This document shows positions 15,675 through 25,276 of a stretch of DNA of 36,072 nt, in pieces. The stretch lies in contig JAIDTI010000039.1 of the NCBI GenBank assembly GCA_029060755.1, forward strand, positions 1 to 36,072, in the 5' to 3' direction. The translations under genes were made by a program, and so were the position numbers. This DNA is from Ruminococcus sp. Lineage in GTDB: Bacteria; Bacillota; Clostridia; Oscillospirales; Ruminococcaceae. Position 1 is the stretch's first letter, and every line of letters begins with the position of its first letter. The notes under the pieces are model-generated. The model made no database searches, was not told where the DNA came from, and was given only the letters and a program-made list of their open reading frames with translations.

Positions 15675-17936
15675 ATGACTGAAATCGTTAGAAATGATAA
15701 CAAACTTAAAAAATTCTTTATACATACATTAACAGACCCTATATTGATATATGTATCAATACTTGTATCTTCTGTTATGTATCATTATCGTGACAGCCTT
15801 GCACTGACTTATGGTATACTTGCGTATATTATCAGTTGGGCTTTATTCAGATTGTTTGATTTTATGAAAAAACATAAGATTATTGGTACTGTATTATATA
15901 TCATTGTCGGAATAGTATTCCTGTATGCCCTTGATGCAGCACTGCAAAAAGGCAAGGAAAACTATCCGATTGACCCTGTAATCTGGTTTATCACACCGCA
16001 GGACTCACTTCAATATAACAAATGGTACACTCTTGGCATATTTATTTTCAGTGTGATTTTTGCATCATCAGTATTCTATTTTTTCACAAGAGTTCAATAC
16101 AGAGTTTTCATGACATTTCTTATTATGATAATTCCGTTTACAATATATGGTAAAGAATACGAAGAAATGCCGATAGGGTATATAATCGCACTTACTGTAG
16201 GATATATAATAATCCTCATGTATTTCAGACAACTTAGCAATAACAAAGATGTTGTTGTTATTGATAAATTTGAATCGTGGAAATCGGGAGCTGTTTTTGT
16301 TGCTATTTTTGCAGTCATTGCATCTCTTATTCCGAAACCGCAGATTGAAGCAGACAGGTCAATCCTTGAAACGCTTATCAATGCAGATGCTTTTACAGAC
16401 CGACTGGTTGAAATGCTCAATGTATTCCGTGATACGACATCGGGAGAACAGTTCAGAACACAGAATAATGATACTCCGCTTTATTATGCACGTTCTCCGC
16501 AAGATTTAAGACTTAAAACGTCTACTTATTCAACTTATAACTATAGCAAGGATTCATGGTCAATAGGCTCTACTGATGACCAGTGCTACACAATGACAAG
16601 CAAGCCGTTTGATATAGTTATGAACGGTGAGCTATGTGACGCAATTTTCTATGTGGCAGAACTTGACAGAAATTTTGCCGAAACTTATGGGCTTACTGAT
16701 TATGCAGGTTATGAGCCTGTTTATCCTGAAAAGCAGGAAGTGAGCATATACTCATCATATCAGGGCGGTACAAGAACACCTGTTCCGCAGAGTGTTTCAG
16801 AACTTCTTGAAACGTCATATAAGAGTAATATGCTTGTTTCAAGAGCAGGTGCAGTAATAAGTGTATCTTCTGATGAAAAATTCAAATATAACGAAAATTT
16901 CAGATATTCATATATCCCTGATGGATTTTTTGAGAATGAGAAAAACAAATTCGCTGTTGATATGCTTGGAAATATTGAAAACTATTCTGAAATGCTCCAC
17001 TCTGCATCTGATATAATAGAATCAGCTGATTATTATGATGAAAAAATCAGTCATTACAGGGATATAATAAAAGTAAATCTTCTTTATGATTCATTCAGAT
17101 ATGAACTTCTTGACTATGGCAGTAATGATAAAATCTATAATCTTGCACAGGAAATAACAGAAGGTCTTAACTCCGATTATGACAAGGCAAAAGCTCTTGA
17201 ATGGTATTTCATTGACAATAATTATATTTATGATTTGAACTATCGCAAAGAAGTCGGAGAAAATGCAGAAGATTTTCTTTTCAGAACGAAAAAAGGTGTA
17301 TGCTATGAATATGCAACAGCTATGACACTTCTTGCAAGAGCCTGCGGAATACCTGCCCGCTTTTGTGAGGGATTCAACATGAATAATAAATATGAAAACA
17401 GCAAAGACAAAGATTTATATGTTATAACTCCGAAAGAAGCACATGGATTTCCTGAACTTTATATCAAGGGTTTTGGCTGGGTTACTTTTGAACCTACTAT
17501 GACATGGGACAATATGAATCAGGAAACAAATGACCGTAACGCCTCAGGTATGTTGTCAAAGACAGGTTTATGGATTCTGGTATGGTGCATTTTTGCACTT
17601 GTACTCATAATTTCATATCCTGTTCTTGCACATAAATTTTTCAGCCTTATAAACAATCGCAAAAGACCCAATGAAGCTGTTGCAGGTGTAATTCACCAAA
17701 TTTGCAGACTTTATAAAATTCCTGTTTCCTGCACGGCACGTGAAGCTGAAAAAACTGTAAAACGTGTATCGGGTGCAGATATTTCAACTGTAGCAACGCT
17801 TTTTGAAAGGGCAGAATACGGAGGTGCAGAACTTTCAGAAAAAGACAAGGTTAAAGCTATGGAGGAGTACATTTCTGCCTATGAGGCTCTAAGAGAATCC
17901 ATAAAAGAAAAAAGAAGGCAGAAGCACAAAAAATAA
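15675..17936 (+). CDS. Membrane transglutaminase-like protein with C-terminal DUF4129-type region
   Basis: The 753-residue protein has about six N-terminal membrane helices, a large extracytoplasmic part, a transglutaminase core (about 500-615), another membrane helix (about 635-657) and a cytoplasmic DUF4129-type tail. In the core, the nucleophile is Cys543 in GVCYEYATAMTLLARACG and the histidine is His590 in HGFPELYIKGFGWVTFEPT; the third position is Glu606 where TgpA-type proteins have Asp, a substitution seen in other bacterial members. Function is unproven: protein cross-linking or peptidase activity at the cell surface is inferred from the family. ATG 15675 is preferred to an upstream ATG at 15639 inside the DUF58 gene. 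Confidence 0.9.
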   Translation: MTEIVRNDNKLKKFFIHTLTDPILIYVSILVSSVMYHYRDSLALTYGILAYIISWALFRLFDFMKKHKIIGTVLYIIVGIVFLYALDAALQKGKENYPIDPVIWFITPQDSLQYNKWYTLGIFIFSVIFASSVFYFFTRVQYRVFMTFLIMIIPFTIYGKEYEEMPIGYIIALTVGYIIILMYFRQLSNNKDVVVIDKFESWKSGAVFVAIFAVIASLIPKPQIEADRSILETLINADAFTDRLVEMLNVFRDTTSGEQFRTQNNDTPLYYARSPQDLRLKTSTYSTYNYSKDSWSIGSTDDQCYTMTSKPFDIVMNGELCDAIFYVAELDRNFAETYGLTDYAGYEPVYPEKQEVSIYSSYQGGTRTPVPQSVSELLETSYKSNMLVSRAGAVISVSSDEKFKYNENFRYSYIPDGFFENEKNKFAVDMLGNIENYSEMLHSASDIIESADYYDEKISHYRDIIKVNLLYDSFRYELLDYGSNDKIYNLAQEITEGLNSDYDKAKALEWYFIDNNYIYDLNYRKEVGENAEDFLFRTKKGVCYEYATAMTLLARACGIPARFCEGFNMNNKYENSKDKDLYVITPKEAHGFPELYIKGFGWVTFEPTMTWDNMNQETNDRNASGMLSKTGLWILVWCIFALVLIISYPVLAHKFFSLINNRKRPNEAVAGVIHQICRLYKIPVSCTAREAEKTVKRVSGADISTVATLFERAEYGGAELSEKDKVKAMEEYISAYEALRESIKEKRRQKHKK

Positions 17937-17967
17937 TTAGTTTGATTTTTAAAGGAGGTCGATACCA

Positions 17968-19107
17968 GTGCAGTATCTGCATAACCGATGTAATTCAGGA
18001 TTAAAATTTTTCAGCGTAATGTCTGCTTTTGTAATGTCATTATGCTTTGCAGTACCAAAAACTTCTATGGCTGATTATACAGATGATATTTCAGCACAAT
18101 CAGAAGTATCAGTTTACAATGAATATCTCTCATGGAGTCAGCTTGATGAACGCTGGGGCAATACACCTATGGGCAATACTACTATAAAAAGTTCCGGCTG
18201 TCTTATCACATCTTTAGCTATTATGGCTATGGATTCCGATTCTATTGACAATACAGCATTGACAAATATGGGAATAACTGATATTGAACAGTTTAACCCT
18301 GAAGTCCTTGTCAATGCCTATACAAATACAAACGGCTTTACCTCTGATGGAGCAATTGCAAGCTGGGGAACAGCACATGAAATTATCCCTCAGATTGAAT
18401 GGGGGGGAGACAGAGATTTCAGAAGCACTGAAAAATCAGATGTTGCCGACGAAATAAGAACACTGATGAATGACGGCTATTATATTATAGCAAGAGTTGC
18501 CATGCAGAATAATGGCTATCACTGGGTATATATCAAAAATGTATCAGGTGACGGCAATATAATTATGTGCGACCCTGCCAATCAGGAAAGCGACCTTTAT
18601 ACTGTCTATCCAGACGGCTTGCAAGGTGAATTCTGGTATCTTAAAGGAAAAAAACTTCCCGATATCAATTATAAGCCTGAAAATAATATAATCACACTTA
18701 CAGAACCTGTTGAATATTTCGTTCAGAACGGTGAATCCGTGACAGCTTATTCTGAAATAAACGGCAACAGCATTTCAGCAACTCTTACTTCTGGAAATGT
18801 TGTTAAAATTTCAGCATATTGTGAAAACTATGGACTTATTGAATCATCTGATTTTACAGGCTGGGTTGATATTAATCTTTTTTCTGAAACAGAATCAGCT
18901 TGTCAGATTACAGGCGACATAAATAACAATGGCAGTGTTGATAAATACGACCTTGCTTTGCTTAATACGTATCTTCAGCAGAAAGAGTTACTTGCTGACG
19001 GAGTTTCAACTCTCTCAGATTCAGAACTCAGTGCAGCTGATATAAATTTTGACGGAATTATTGATTCAAGCGATGTTATTGCACTAATAAAATTAATTAA
19101 CAATTAA
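17968..19107 (+). CDS. Secreted C39-like cysteine peptidase with SH3-like region and dockerin
   Basis: The 379-residue protein begins with GTG nine bases after AAAGGAGG. A signal peptide (about 1-36, hydrophobic FFSVMSAFVMSLCFAV) is followed by a papain-like C39-type peptidase domain (about 50-230) with SSGCLITSLAIM (Cys), GYHWVYIK (His) and CDPA (Asp), an SH3-like stretch (about 245-310, ending GWVDINLF) and a type I dockerin (about 315-379) with two repeats, GDINNNGSVDKYDLALL and ADINFDGIIDSSDVIAL. It should attach to a scaffoldin outside the cell. The substrate is unknown. It lies 31 bases after the transglutaminase gene and 15 before prmA, so it may be read from the same transcript. Confidence 0.88.
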   Translation: MQYLHNRCNSGLKFFSVMSAFVMSLCFAVPKTSMADYTDDISAQSEVSVYNEYLSWSQLDERWGNTPMGNTTIKSSGCLITSLAIMAMDSDSIDNTALTNMGITDIEQFNPEVLVNAYTNTNGFTSDGAIASWGTAHEIIPQIEWGGDRDFRSTEKSDVADEIRTLMNDGYYIIARVAMQNNGYHWVYIKNVSGDGNIIMCDPANQESDLYTVYPDGLQGEFWYLKGKKLPDINYKPENNIITLTEPVEYFVQNGESVTAYSEINGNSISATLTSGNVVKISAYCENYGLIESSDFTGWVDINLFSETESACQITGDINNNGSVDKYDLALLNTYLQQKELLADGVSTLSDSELSAADINFDGIIDSSDVIALIKLINN

Positions 19108-19122
19108 AGGAGTTTTTATTCA

Positions 19123-20088
19123 ATGGAATGGACAGAAGTCAACATATACACAACCGCTGACGGTATAGAAATTATATGCTCAAATCTTATGGATATTGGT
19201 ATAAAGGGTTTTGTTATCAAGGATTCTGATGATTTCAATGAGTTTCTTGAAAATAAAAACGGACAGTGGGACTATATTGACAACGACTTAATGGGACTTG
19301 CCGATTGTGAAACCTGCATAACAGTTTATCTTCCATGTAATAATCAGGGAGCTGATATGCTTTTGTCAATCAAGTCAATGCTTGCAGAAATGAAATCTGC
19401 TGATACAGACGGTTTTTACGGACGTTTAGAGGCAGAACTTTCAAGTATACGTGAGGAAGACTGGGCTAACAACTGGAAACAGTATTTCAAGCCTTTCAAG
19501 ATTGGTGACAGACTTGCCATTAAACCGTCATGGGAAGAATACAGCAACGACGACAACAGAACAGTCCTTGAAATAGACCCCGCATCAAGTTTTGGAACAG
19601 GTCAGCACCACACAACAAGGCTCTGTCTTGAACTTCTTGAAAGCTGTATAAAAAACGGTGAAAAAGTCCTTGATATAGGCTGTGGCAGTGGTATTCTTTC
19701 AATTGCATCTGTACTTTTGGGTGCAGAAAATGCGGTTGCTGTTGATATTGAAGAAAATGCCGTTGTAACTGCAAAGGAAAACGCTGTAAAAAATAATATT
19801 CCTGAAGAAAAATACAAAACCTTTTTCGGCAATATTCTTAATGATGAATCACTTGCTGAAGAAATCGACAATAAATATGACGTAATTACGGCAAATATAG
19901 TTGCTGATGTGCTTATAGCCATGAAAGACTATTTTATGCGTTATCTCAAAGACGGCGGAACACTTATAATTTCTGGCATAATTGAGGAACGTATGGAAGA
20001 AGTTCTGACAGCAGTTGAAAATGTTGGATTTATAAAACAGAATGTCAGCATAAAAGAGGGCTGGGCTGCGGCGCAGTTTACAAAATAA
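19123..20088 (+). CDS. prmA: Ribosomal protein L11 methyltransferase
   Basis: PrmA trimethylates lysines and the N-terminus of ribosomal protein L11 using SAM. The 321-residue length fits. Motifs are DWANNWKQYFKPFKIGDRL, the GTGQHHTTRLCLELLE segment, motif I VLDIGCGSGILSIA and TANIVADVLI. AAAGGAG precedes the ATG. It follows the secreted peptidase gene closely. dnaJ or rsmE, common neighbours elsewhere, are absent. Confidence 0.95.
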   Translation: MEWTEVNIYTTADGIEIICSNLMDIGIKGFVIKDSDDFNEFLENKNGQWDYIDNDLMGLADCETCITVYLPCNNQGADMLLSIKSMLAEMKSADTDGFYGRLEAELSSIREEDWANNWKQYFKPFKIGDRLAIKPSWEEYSNDDNRTVLEIDPASSFGTGQHHTTRLCLELLESCIKNGEKVLDIGCGSGILSIASVLLGAENAVAVDIEENAVVTAKENAVKNNIPEEKYKTFFGNILNDESLAEEIDNKYDVITANIVADVLIAMKDYFMRYLKDGGTLIISGIIEERMEEVLTAVENVGFIKQNVSIKEGWAAAQFTK

Positions 20089-20097
20089 CATATAATA

Positions 20098-20196
20098 CCG
20101 GAAATGTTCGGGAGTTGCAAATACTCCTGAACGGATTCGGTTTATAAACAACATCACACAAAGTCTGTGATATTTTGCGGATTTTGTGCGGTGTTG
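20098..20196 (+). ncRNA. Candidate structured RNA: two strong hairpins upstream of an unknown gene
   Basis: Hairpin 1 (20098-20140): outer stem CCGGA (20098-20102) with TTCGG (20136-20140), an asymmetric A/G-rich internal loop, then a ten-pair stem GTTCGGGAGT (20106-20115) with ACTCCTGAAC (20123-20132) and loop TGCAAAT. Hairpin 2 (20149-20196): a 17-position stem (20149-20165 with 20180-20196) with one A-C mismatch and three G-U pairs around a 14-base loop. Neither is followed by a U-tract, so these are not ordinary terminators. The gene at 20235 starts 38 bases after the second hairpin. It could be a 5' regulatory leader, an intercistronic processing or stabilising element, or a small RNA. 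No family was recognised and no good promoter was seen in front of it. Confidence 0.45.
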
Positions 20197-20234
20197 CAAT
20201 AAAACAATATATTTAACAAGGAGAATGTGAAAAA

Positions 20235-21404
20235 ATGGCATTATTCAAGAAAAAAAATCAGGAAGAAGCAGTTGCTAATACTGCATCAGAAGAAAAAGGC
20301 TTTGACTACAAAGAGGCAATCCTTAAAGCTCTCAATGAAAAACTCAAAGGCACACTTTATGACGGCTGTATTATCATGCCAAGAGGATTTACAGTTGATG
20401 TAAGAATCGGAAGAACAGAGGACAAAGAAAATGTAAAACTTCTTCAGGCTATTTTCATTGTTGAACATGATGATTTTGATGAGCCTTTGATTGAACCTGT
20501 TGATGCTCAGGGCGAAACTTATGAAGATGCTGCAAAAATGGCTGCTGATATTTTCTATGGCGGAGTATGGCACCCGCTTGACCAGTCAATGTTCAAGAAG
20601 AATCCTTTCCACATTACATCAACATATCTCAATCAGCACTATGAATATGATATGTATGCACAGTCAATCGTAAGAATCGGTACTCAGCCTGACGAAAAGC
20701 CTGTTATGCTCATCAACGGCATTATCAATCAGATACCAAAGTATCTTGGTTCAAAAAAATACTACTGGGTAAGAATTTATCTTGCAAAGCACAAAGAGAA
20801 TGAAATTATTGAAGTCCGTGTAAACGGCTCTGTATGCAATGAACTTGCAAGACCATACAAGGAATATATCGATACATGGAACGCATCTGAAAGATTCCTT
20901 TGTGAAAAACAGTATGCTATTTTTGTACAGCGTGAAGACGATAAATGTCCTTTCAAGAAAGAAGCTGTCATGAAAACTGCAAAAGCTGCTCTTGAAAAGA
21001 TGTGTAATACAAACAATCGTGAGGAATATCTCAAAATGGCAGAAGAACTTGACGAAATTGCAGGAAACAAGGATATTGCCGCAGAAGTAAGAATATTCAT
21101 TCCTGAAATTCTTGCTAAACTCACTCTTGGTTATCAGGAGGGCGACAGTCTTTTCCTCCTCGAAGGTGATTCAAGAATTGAGTTCAAGAAAACTCAGCTC
21201 CGTTCATATTTCTACATTCAGCAGGCTGTACTTGAGTTTCTCAATACAAGACCTCCACAGGCAGATGTGCAGAAAATTGTTATGAACAGTGTTGCTTTCA
21301 GAGAACTCAGAAAAGTCAATCAGGAACAGGGTCACGAGCCTAAAGACTTGTTTGTACCCGGAACTGCTTATAAAATCAGCAGTGAGAATTACAAGGTCTG
21401 GTAA
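20235..21404 (+). CDS. Conserved-looking cytoplasmic protein of unknown function
   Basis: The 389-residue product begins MALFKKKNQEEAVANTASEE and contains no signal peptide or membrane helix. It is soluble, charged and rich in aromatic residues, with two recognisable halves: an alpha/beta N-terminal part (about 22-130, with a DDFDEPLIEPV segment) and a helical C-terminal part (about 240-389). The layout faintly recalls DUF6348-type proteins but I cannot assign a family. AAGGAG precedes the ATG. It is monocistronic by appearance, with a double-hairpin RNA before it and a strong terminator after it. Codon use matches its highly expressed neighbours (many AAG, CTC and GGC codons), hinting at good expression. 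Confidence 0.85.
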   Translation: MALFKKKNQEEAVANTASEEKGFDYKEAILKALNEKLKGTLYDGCIIMPRGFTVDVRIGRTEDKENVKLLQAIFIVEHDDFDEPLIEPVDAQGETYEDAAKMAADIFYGGVWHPLDQSMFKKNPFHITSTYLNQHYEYDMYAQSIVRIGTQPDEKPVMLINGIINQIPKYLGSKKYYWVRIYLAKHKENEIIEVRVNGSVCNELARPYKEYIDTWNASERFLCEKQYAIFVQREDDKCPFKKEAVMKTAKAALEKMCNTNNREEYLKMAEELDEIAGNKDIAAEVRIFIPEILAKLTLGYQEGDSLFLLEGDSRIEFKKTQLRSYFYIQQAVLEFLNTRPPQADVQKIVMNSVAFRELRKVNQEQGHEPKDLFVPGTAYKISSENYKVW

Positions 21405-21414
21405 AAAAATTAAT

Positions 21415-21457
21415 CAGTACAGCGGATATTTTTCTGCTGTACTGTATAATTTTTTTG
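21415..21457 (+). terminator. Terminator after the unknown 389-residue gene
   Basis: CAGTACAGC (21415-21423) pairs perfectly with GCTGTACTG (21436-21444) around a 12-base loop, followed by TATAATTTTTTT. Confidence 0.88.
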
Positions 21458-21476
21458 AAAAATACGCAAAAAAGAC

Positions 21477-21505
21477 TTGACAATTTCCAAAAAGTGTGAT
21501 AGAAT
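21477..21505 (+). promoter_or_regulatory. Promoter of the rplU-prp-rpmA operon
   Basis: TTGACA (21477-21482) and TAGAAT (21500-21505) are 17 bases apart, placing the transcript start right before the L21 leader hairpin. Confidence 0.85.
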
Positions 21506-21511
21506 AATAAT

Positions 21512-21590
21512 GCCGCTTGCAGACAGGCTTTTTAAGTGCAATAAGTACGCCTGATGCAGCGAGTTTATATAAAAAGGCAGGTGTACTAAA
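21512..21590 (+). promoter_or_regulatory. L21 ribosomal protein leader
   Basis: The leader folds into one long hairpin: CGCT(T)GCA (21514-21521) with TGCAGCG (21555-21561), CAGGC (21524-21528) with GCCTG (21549-21553) and GTGC (21536-21539) with GTAC (21545-21548). Firmicutes carry a conserved leader at this position upstream of rplU (Rfam L21_leader), thought to mediate autoregulation by L21. Position and stacked stems fit; I could not run a covariance search. Confidence 0.75.
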
Positions 21591-21902
21591 ATGTACGCAG
21601 TTATCGAAACAGGCGGAAAGCAGTATCAGGTAAATGAGGGAGACGTTATCTTCATTGAGAAGCTCGCAGTTGAAGCAGAACAGGCTATCACTTTTGACAA
21701 GGTTGTTGCTGTAAACACTGGCGACGGTATCAAGGTTGGTACTCCTTATGTTGAGGGTGCTGTTGTTGAAGCTAAGGTTGTTAAGAACGGCAAGTCCAAG
21801 AAAATCACTGTTTTCACTTACAAGCCAAAGAAAGGCGAAAAGAAAAAGCAGGGTCACAGACAGCCTTACACTCAGGTTAAGATTGAAGCTATCAAGGCTT
21901 AA
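21591..21902 (+). CDS. rplU: 50S ribosomal protein L21
   Basis: The 103-residue protein opens [18 protein letters not shown], the L21 signature, and ends with the [22 protein letters not shown] block that binds 23S rRNA. Length is standard. It begins the conserved rplU-prp-rpmA unit; prp follows after two bases. Confidence 0.98.
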   Translation: MYAVIETGGKQYQVNEGDVIFIEKLAVEAEQAITFDKVVAVNTGDGIKVGTPYVEGAVVEAKVVKNGKSKKITVFTYKPKKGEKKKQGHRQPYTQVKIEAIKA

Positions 21903-21904
21903 TC

Positions 21905-22219
21905 ATGGTTCAGTCGAAATTTTACAAAACTAACGGAACTTTCTCCGGATTTAAAATAAGCGGTCATACAGGTTATGCCGCAAGAGGAAAAGACATTGTG
22001 TGTGCGGCGGTTTCTTCTGCTGTTCAACTCACTGTAAATATGCTTTCCGAGTTCAGATGTGATGCAAAAGTCAGTGTAAACGGAGGAATTGTCGAATGTC
22101 GCATAAAAAGTGCCGACAATGAAACAGCCTCTAAAATCATCAAACAGCTTATGCACCATTTTGAATTAATCATTGAGGAATTTCCAAAAACCATTAAAAT
22201 CACTATTTCGGAGGTGTAA
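21905..22219 (+). CDS. prp: Ribosomal-processing cysteine protease Prp
   Basis: Prp removes the N-terminal extension of ribosomal protein L27 in Firmicutes. The 104-residue protein has the catalytic pair His21 in SGHTGYA and Cys33 in GKDIVCAAVSSAVQ. It lies between rplU and rpmA as in Staphylococcus and Clostridia, two bases after rplU and six before rpmA. The downstream L27 has the matching cleavable N-terminus. Confidence 0.95.
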   Translation: MVQSKFYKTNGTFSGFKISGHTGYAARGKDIVCAAVSSAVQLTVNMLSEFRCDAKVSVNGGIVECRIKSADNETASKIIKQLMHHFELIIEEFPKTIKITISEV

Positions 22220-22225
22220 GTAACA

Positions 22226-22507
22226 ATGTTCAAGATTAGTATGCAGTTCTTCGCTCATAAAAAGGGTGTTGGTTCTACAAAGAATGGTCGTGACTCAGAG
22301 TCAAAAAGACTTGGCGTAAAACGTGCTGACGGTCAGTTTGTTAAGGCTGGCAATATCATTGTTCGCCAGAGAGGTACACATATTCACCCAGGTGTTGGTG
22401 TTGGCATCGGTTCAGATGATACAATTTTCGCTACAGTAAGTGGCAAGGTAAAATTTGAGCGTTTAGGTCGTGACCGCAAGAAAGTTTCTGTCTATACAGA
22501 ACAGTAA
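22226..22507 (+). CDS. rpmA: 50S ribosomal protein L27 with Prp-cleaved N-terminal extension
   Basis: L27 reaches the peptidyl transferase centre with its N-terminus. This 93-residue form starts [20 protein letters not shown]; the segment up to FF is the Firmicutes extension that Prp removes before A10, exposing the AHKKG start. The core [16 protein letters not shown] and [14 protein letters not shown] is standard. GGAGGTG precedes the ATG. Confidence 0.98.
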   Translation: MFKISMQFFAHKKGVGSTKNGRDSESKRLGVKRADGQFVKAGNIIVRQRGTHIHPGVGVGIGSDDTIFATVSGKVKFERLGRDRKKVSVYTEQ

Positions 22508-22526
22508 GCAATATTATTGCGTCATA

Positions 22527-23859
<1,333 letters not shown>

Positions 23860-23861
23860 TT

Positions 23862-24275
23862 ATGGAAAAAAAGATTTTTACAGAACGTGATGTTAATATG
23901 TACAGTCCGCTAAGTCTTGCATTTCTCGGCGACAGTGTTTATGATACTCTTGTAAGAGAATATCTGTTGAGAATTGCAAATATGCCTGTAGCAAAGTTTC
24001 ATTCTGCAAAGATAAAGCTTGTATGTGCAGAATTTCAGTCATCAAAGTACGATATATTGTCACAGCATCTCACGGAAAAAGAATATGCCGTTCTCAAGCG
24101 AGGAAGAAACGCAACAGGAAATACTGTTCCAAAACACGCTGACGCAGTTGAATACAGACGGGCAACAGCTATAGAGTGCCTTTTTGGCTATCTGTATCTT
24201 CTTGAAAAAAATGACAGAATCAATGAACTTTTTGAAATCATAATAAAAAATGCTCCGATAGATTTCGGAACTTGA
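23862..24275 (+). CDS. mrnC: Mini-ribonuclease III (23S rRNA maturation)
   Basis: Mini-III is an RNase III catalytic domain without an RNA-binding domain; in B. subtilis it processes the ends of 23S rRNA. The 137-residue protein has the catalytic block SLAFLGDSVYDTLVREYL, then AKFHSAKIKLV and KRGRNATGNTVPKHADAVEYRRATAIECLFGYLYL, with acidic residues in the expected places. It starts two bases after the obgE stop; a TTG at 23856 overlapping that stop is possible, ATG 23862 is favoured. Confidence 0.93.
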   Translation: MEKKIFTERDVNMYSPLSLAFLGDSVYDTLVREYLLRIANMPVAKFHSAKIKLVCAEFQSSKYDILSQHLTEKEYAVLKRGRNATGNTVPKHADAVEYRRATAIECLFGYLYLLEKNDRINELFEIIIKNAPIDFGT

Positions 24276-24290
24276 AAGGCAGGGGAAAAA

Positions 24291-24485
24291 ATGGAAGAAC
24301 TTTACATTGAAAAAGAAGTTACAAAGGCAATTGAAAGCTCTGTTCTCAAAGTATTTGCAGGATTTGCAGTAGGCTTTGTTGTTGGTGCATCCGTTATGGC
24401 AATCATTGATTACTATGACAACAAGAAAAACCAGCTCAGAAGAATCCAGAGCGGTACAGACGAAAACTATATCACATCAGAATAA
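24291..24485 (+). CDS. Small single-pass membrane protein
   Basis: This 64-residue protein has a short charged N-terminus, one hydrophobic helix (about 19-41, VLKVFAGFAVGFVVGASVMA) with Gly spaced as in small membrane proteins, and a charged C-terminus. GCAGGGG precedes the ATG. It lies 15 bases after mrnC and 13 before yebC on the same strand. I do not recognise a family. Confidence 0.7.
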   Translation: MEELYIEKEVTKAIESSVLKVFAGFAVGFVVGASVMAIIDYYDNKKNQLRRIQSGTDENYITSE

Positions 24486-24498
24486 GGAGAGACTAACA

Positions 24499-25227
24499 AT
24501 GTCAGGTCATTCAAAATGGAATAATATCAAACGTAAAAAAGAAGCTACAGATGCCGTTAAAGGTAAGATTTTTACTAAAATCGGCAGAGAAATCACTGTT
24601 GTAGTAAGGGAGGGCGGTCCTGACCCGAATAACAACAGCAAGCTCCGTGACCTTATCGCAAAGGCAAAGGCTAACAATGTGCCTAATGACAATATTGAGC
24701 GTGTTATCAAGAAAGCTGCGGGCGGTGAGGATAAGAATAACTATGAAACTATGGTTTACGAGGGTTATGGTCCTAATGGTGTAGCTGTTATTGTTGAGTG
24801 CCTCACGGATAACAAAAACAGAACTGCCGGTGATGTACGTCACTATTTTGACAAATTCGGCGGAAATCTCGGTACAACGGGCTGTGTTTCATTCATGTTC
24901 AGCAAAAAAGGTATTGTAATTCTTGAAAATACTGGTCTTGATGAAGATACTGTCATGGACGATGTTTTTGAGTGTGGCGGAGATGATTTGGAGGTAAATG
25001 AGGAAACTGTTGAAATTGAGTGTACACCTGAAAATCTCCATGCTTTAAGAGAGGGTCTTACAGAAAAAGGCTACAATGTAATATCTGCTGAAGCTGAAAT
25101 GATTCCTGCAACCTACACAACTCTTACTGACGAAGAACACATCAAAAAAATGAATCTTCTGCTTGAACATCTCGAAGATAATGATGATGTTCAGAATGTT
25201 TATCACAACTGGGAAATGACAGAATAA
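24499..25227 (+). CDS. YebC/PmpR family regulator
   Basis: This 242-residue protein starts MSGHSKWNNIKRKKEATDAV, the family N-terminus, and keeps the acidic domain with YEGYGPNGVAVIVECLTDN and NRTAGDVRHYFDKFGGNLG. YebC-type proteins are known as transcription regulators and, for some members, as factors that relieve ribosome stalling. AAGGAGA (24484-24490) fixes the start at 24499; a longer frame from 24376 runs through the preceding small gene and is rejected. Confidence 0.95.
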   Translation: MSGHSKWNNIKRKKEATDAVKGKIFTKIGREITVVVREGGPDPNNNSKLRDLIAKAKANNVPNDNIERVIKKAAGGEDKNNYETMVYEGYGPNGVAVIVECLTDNKNRTAGDVRHYFDKFGGNLGTTGCVSFMFSKKGIVILENTGLDEDTVMDDVFECGGDDLEVNEETVEIECTPENLHALREGLTEKGYNVISAEAEMIPATYTTLTDEEHIKKMNLLLEHLEDNDDVQNVYHNWEMTE

Positions 25228-25231
25228 CAGC

Positions 25232-25275
25232 AAAAAAATTCCTGTAACGCATATTGCATTACAGGATTTTTTATT
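25232..25275. terminator. Bidirectional terminator between yebC and ilvE
   Basis: CCTGTAA (25241-25247) pairs with TTACAGG (25259-25265), extendable by two further pairs past one mismatch. A-rich sequence on the left and T-rich sequence on the right give a U-tract in both directions, which suits the convergent genes on each side. Confidence 0.85.
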
Positions 25276-25276
25276 T

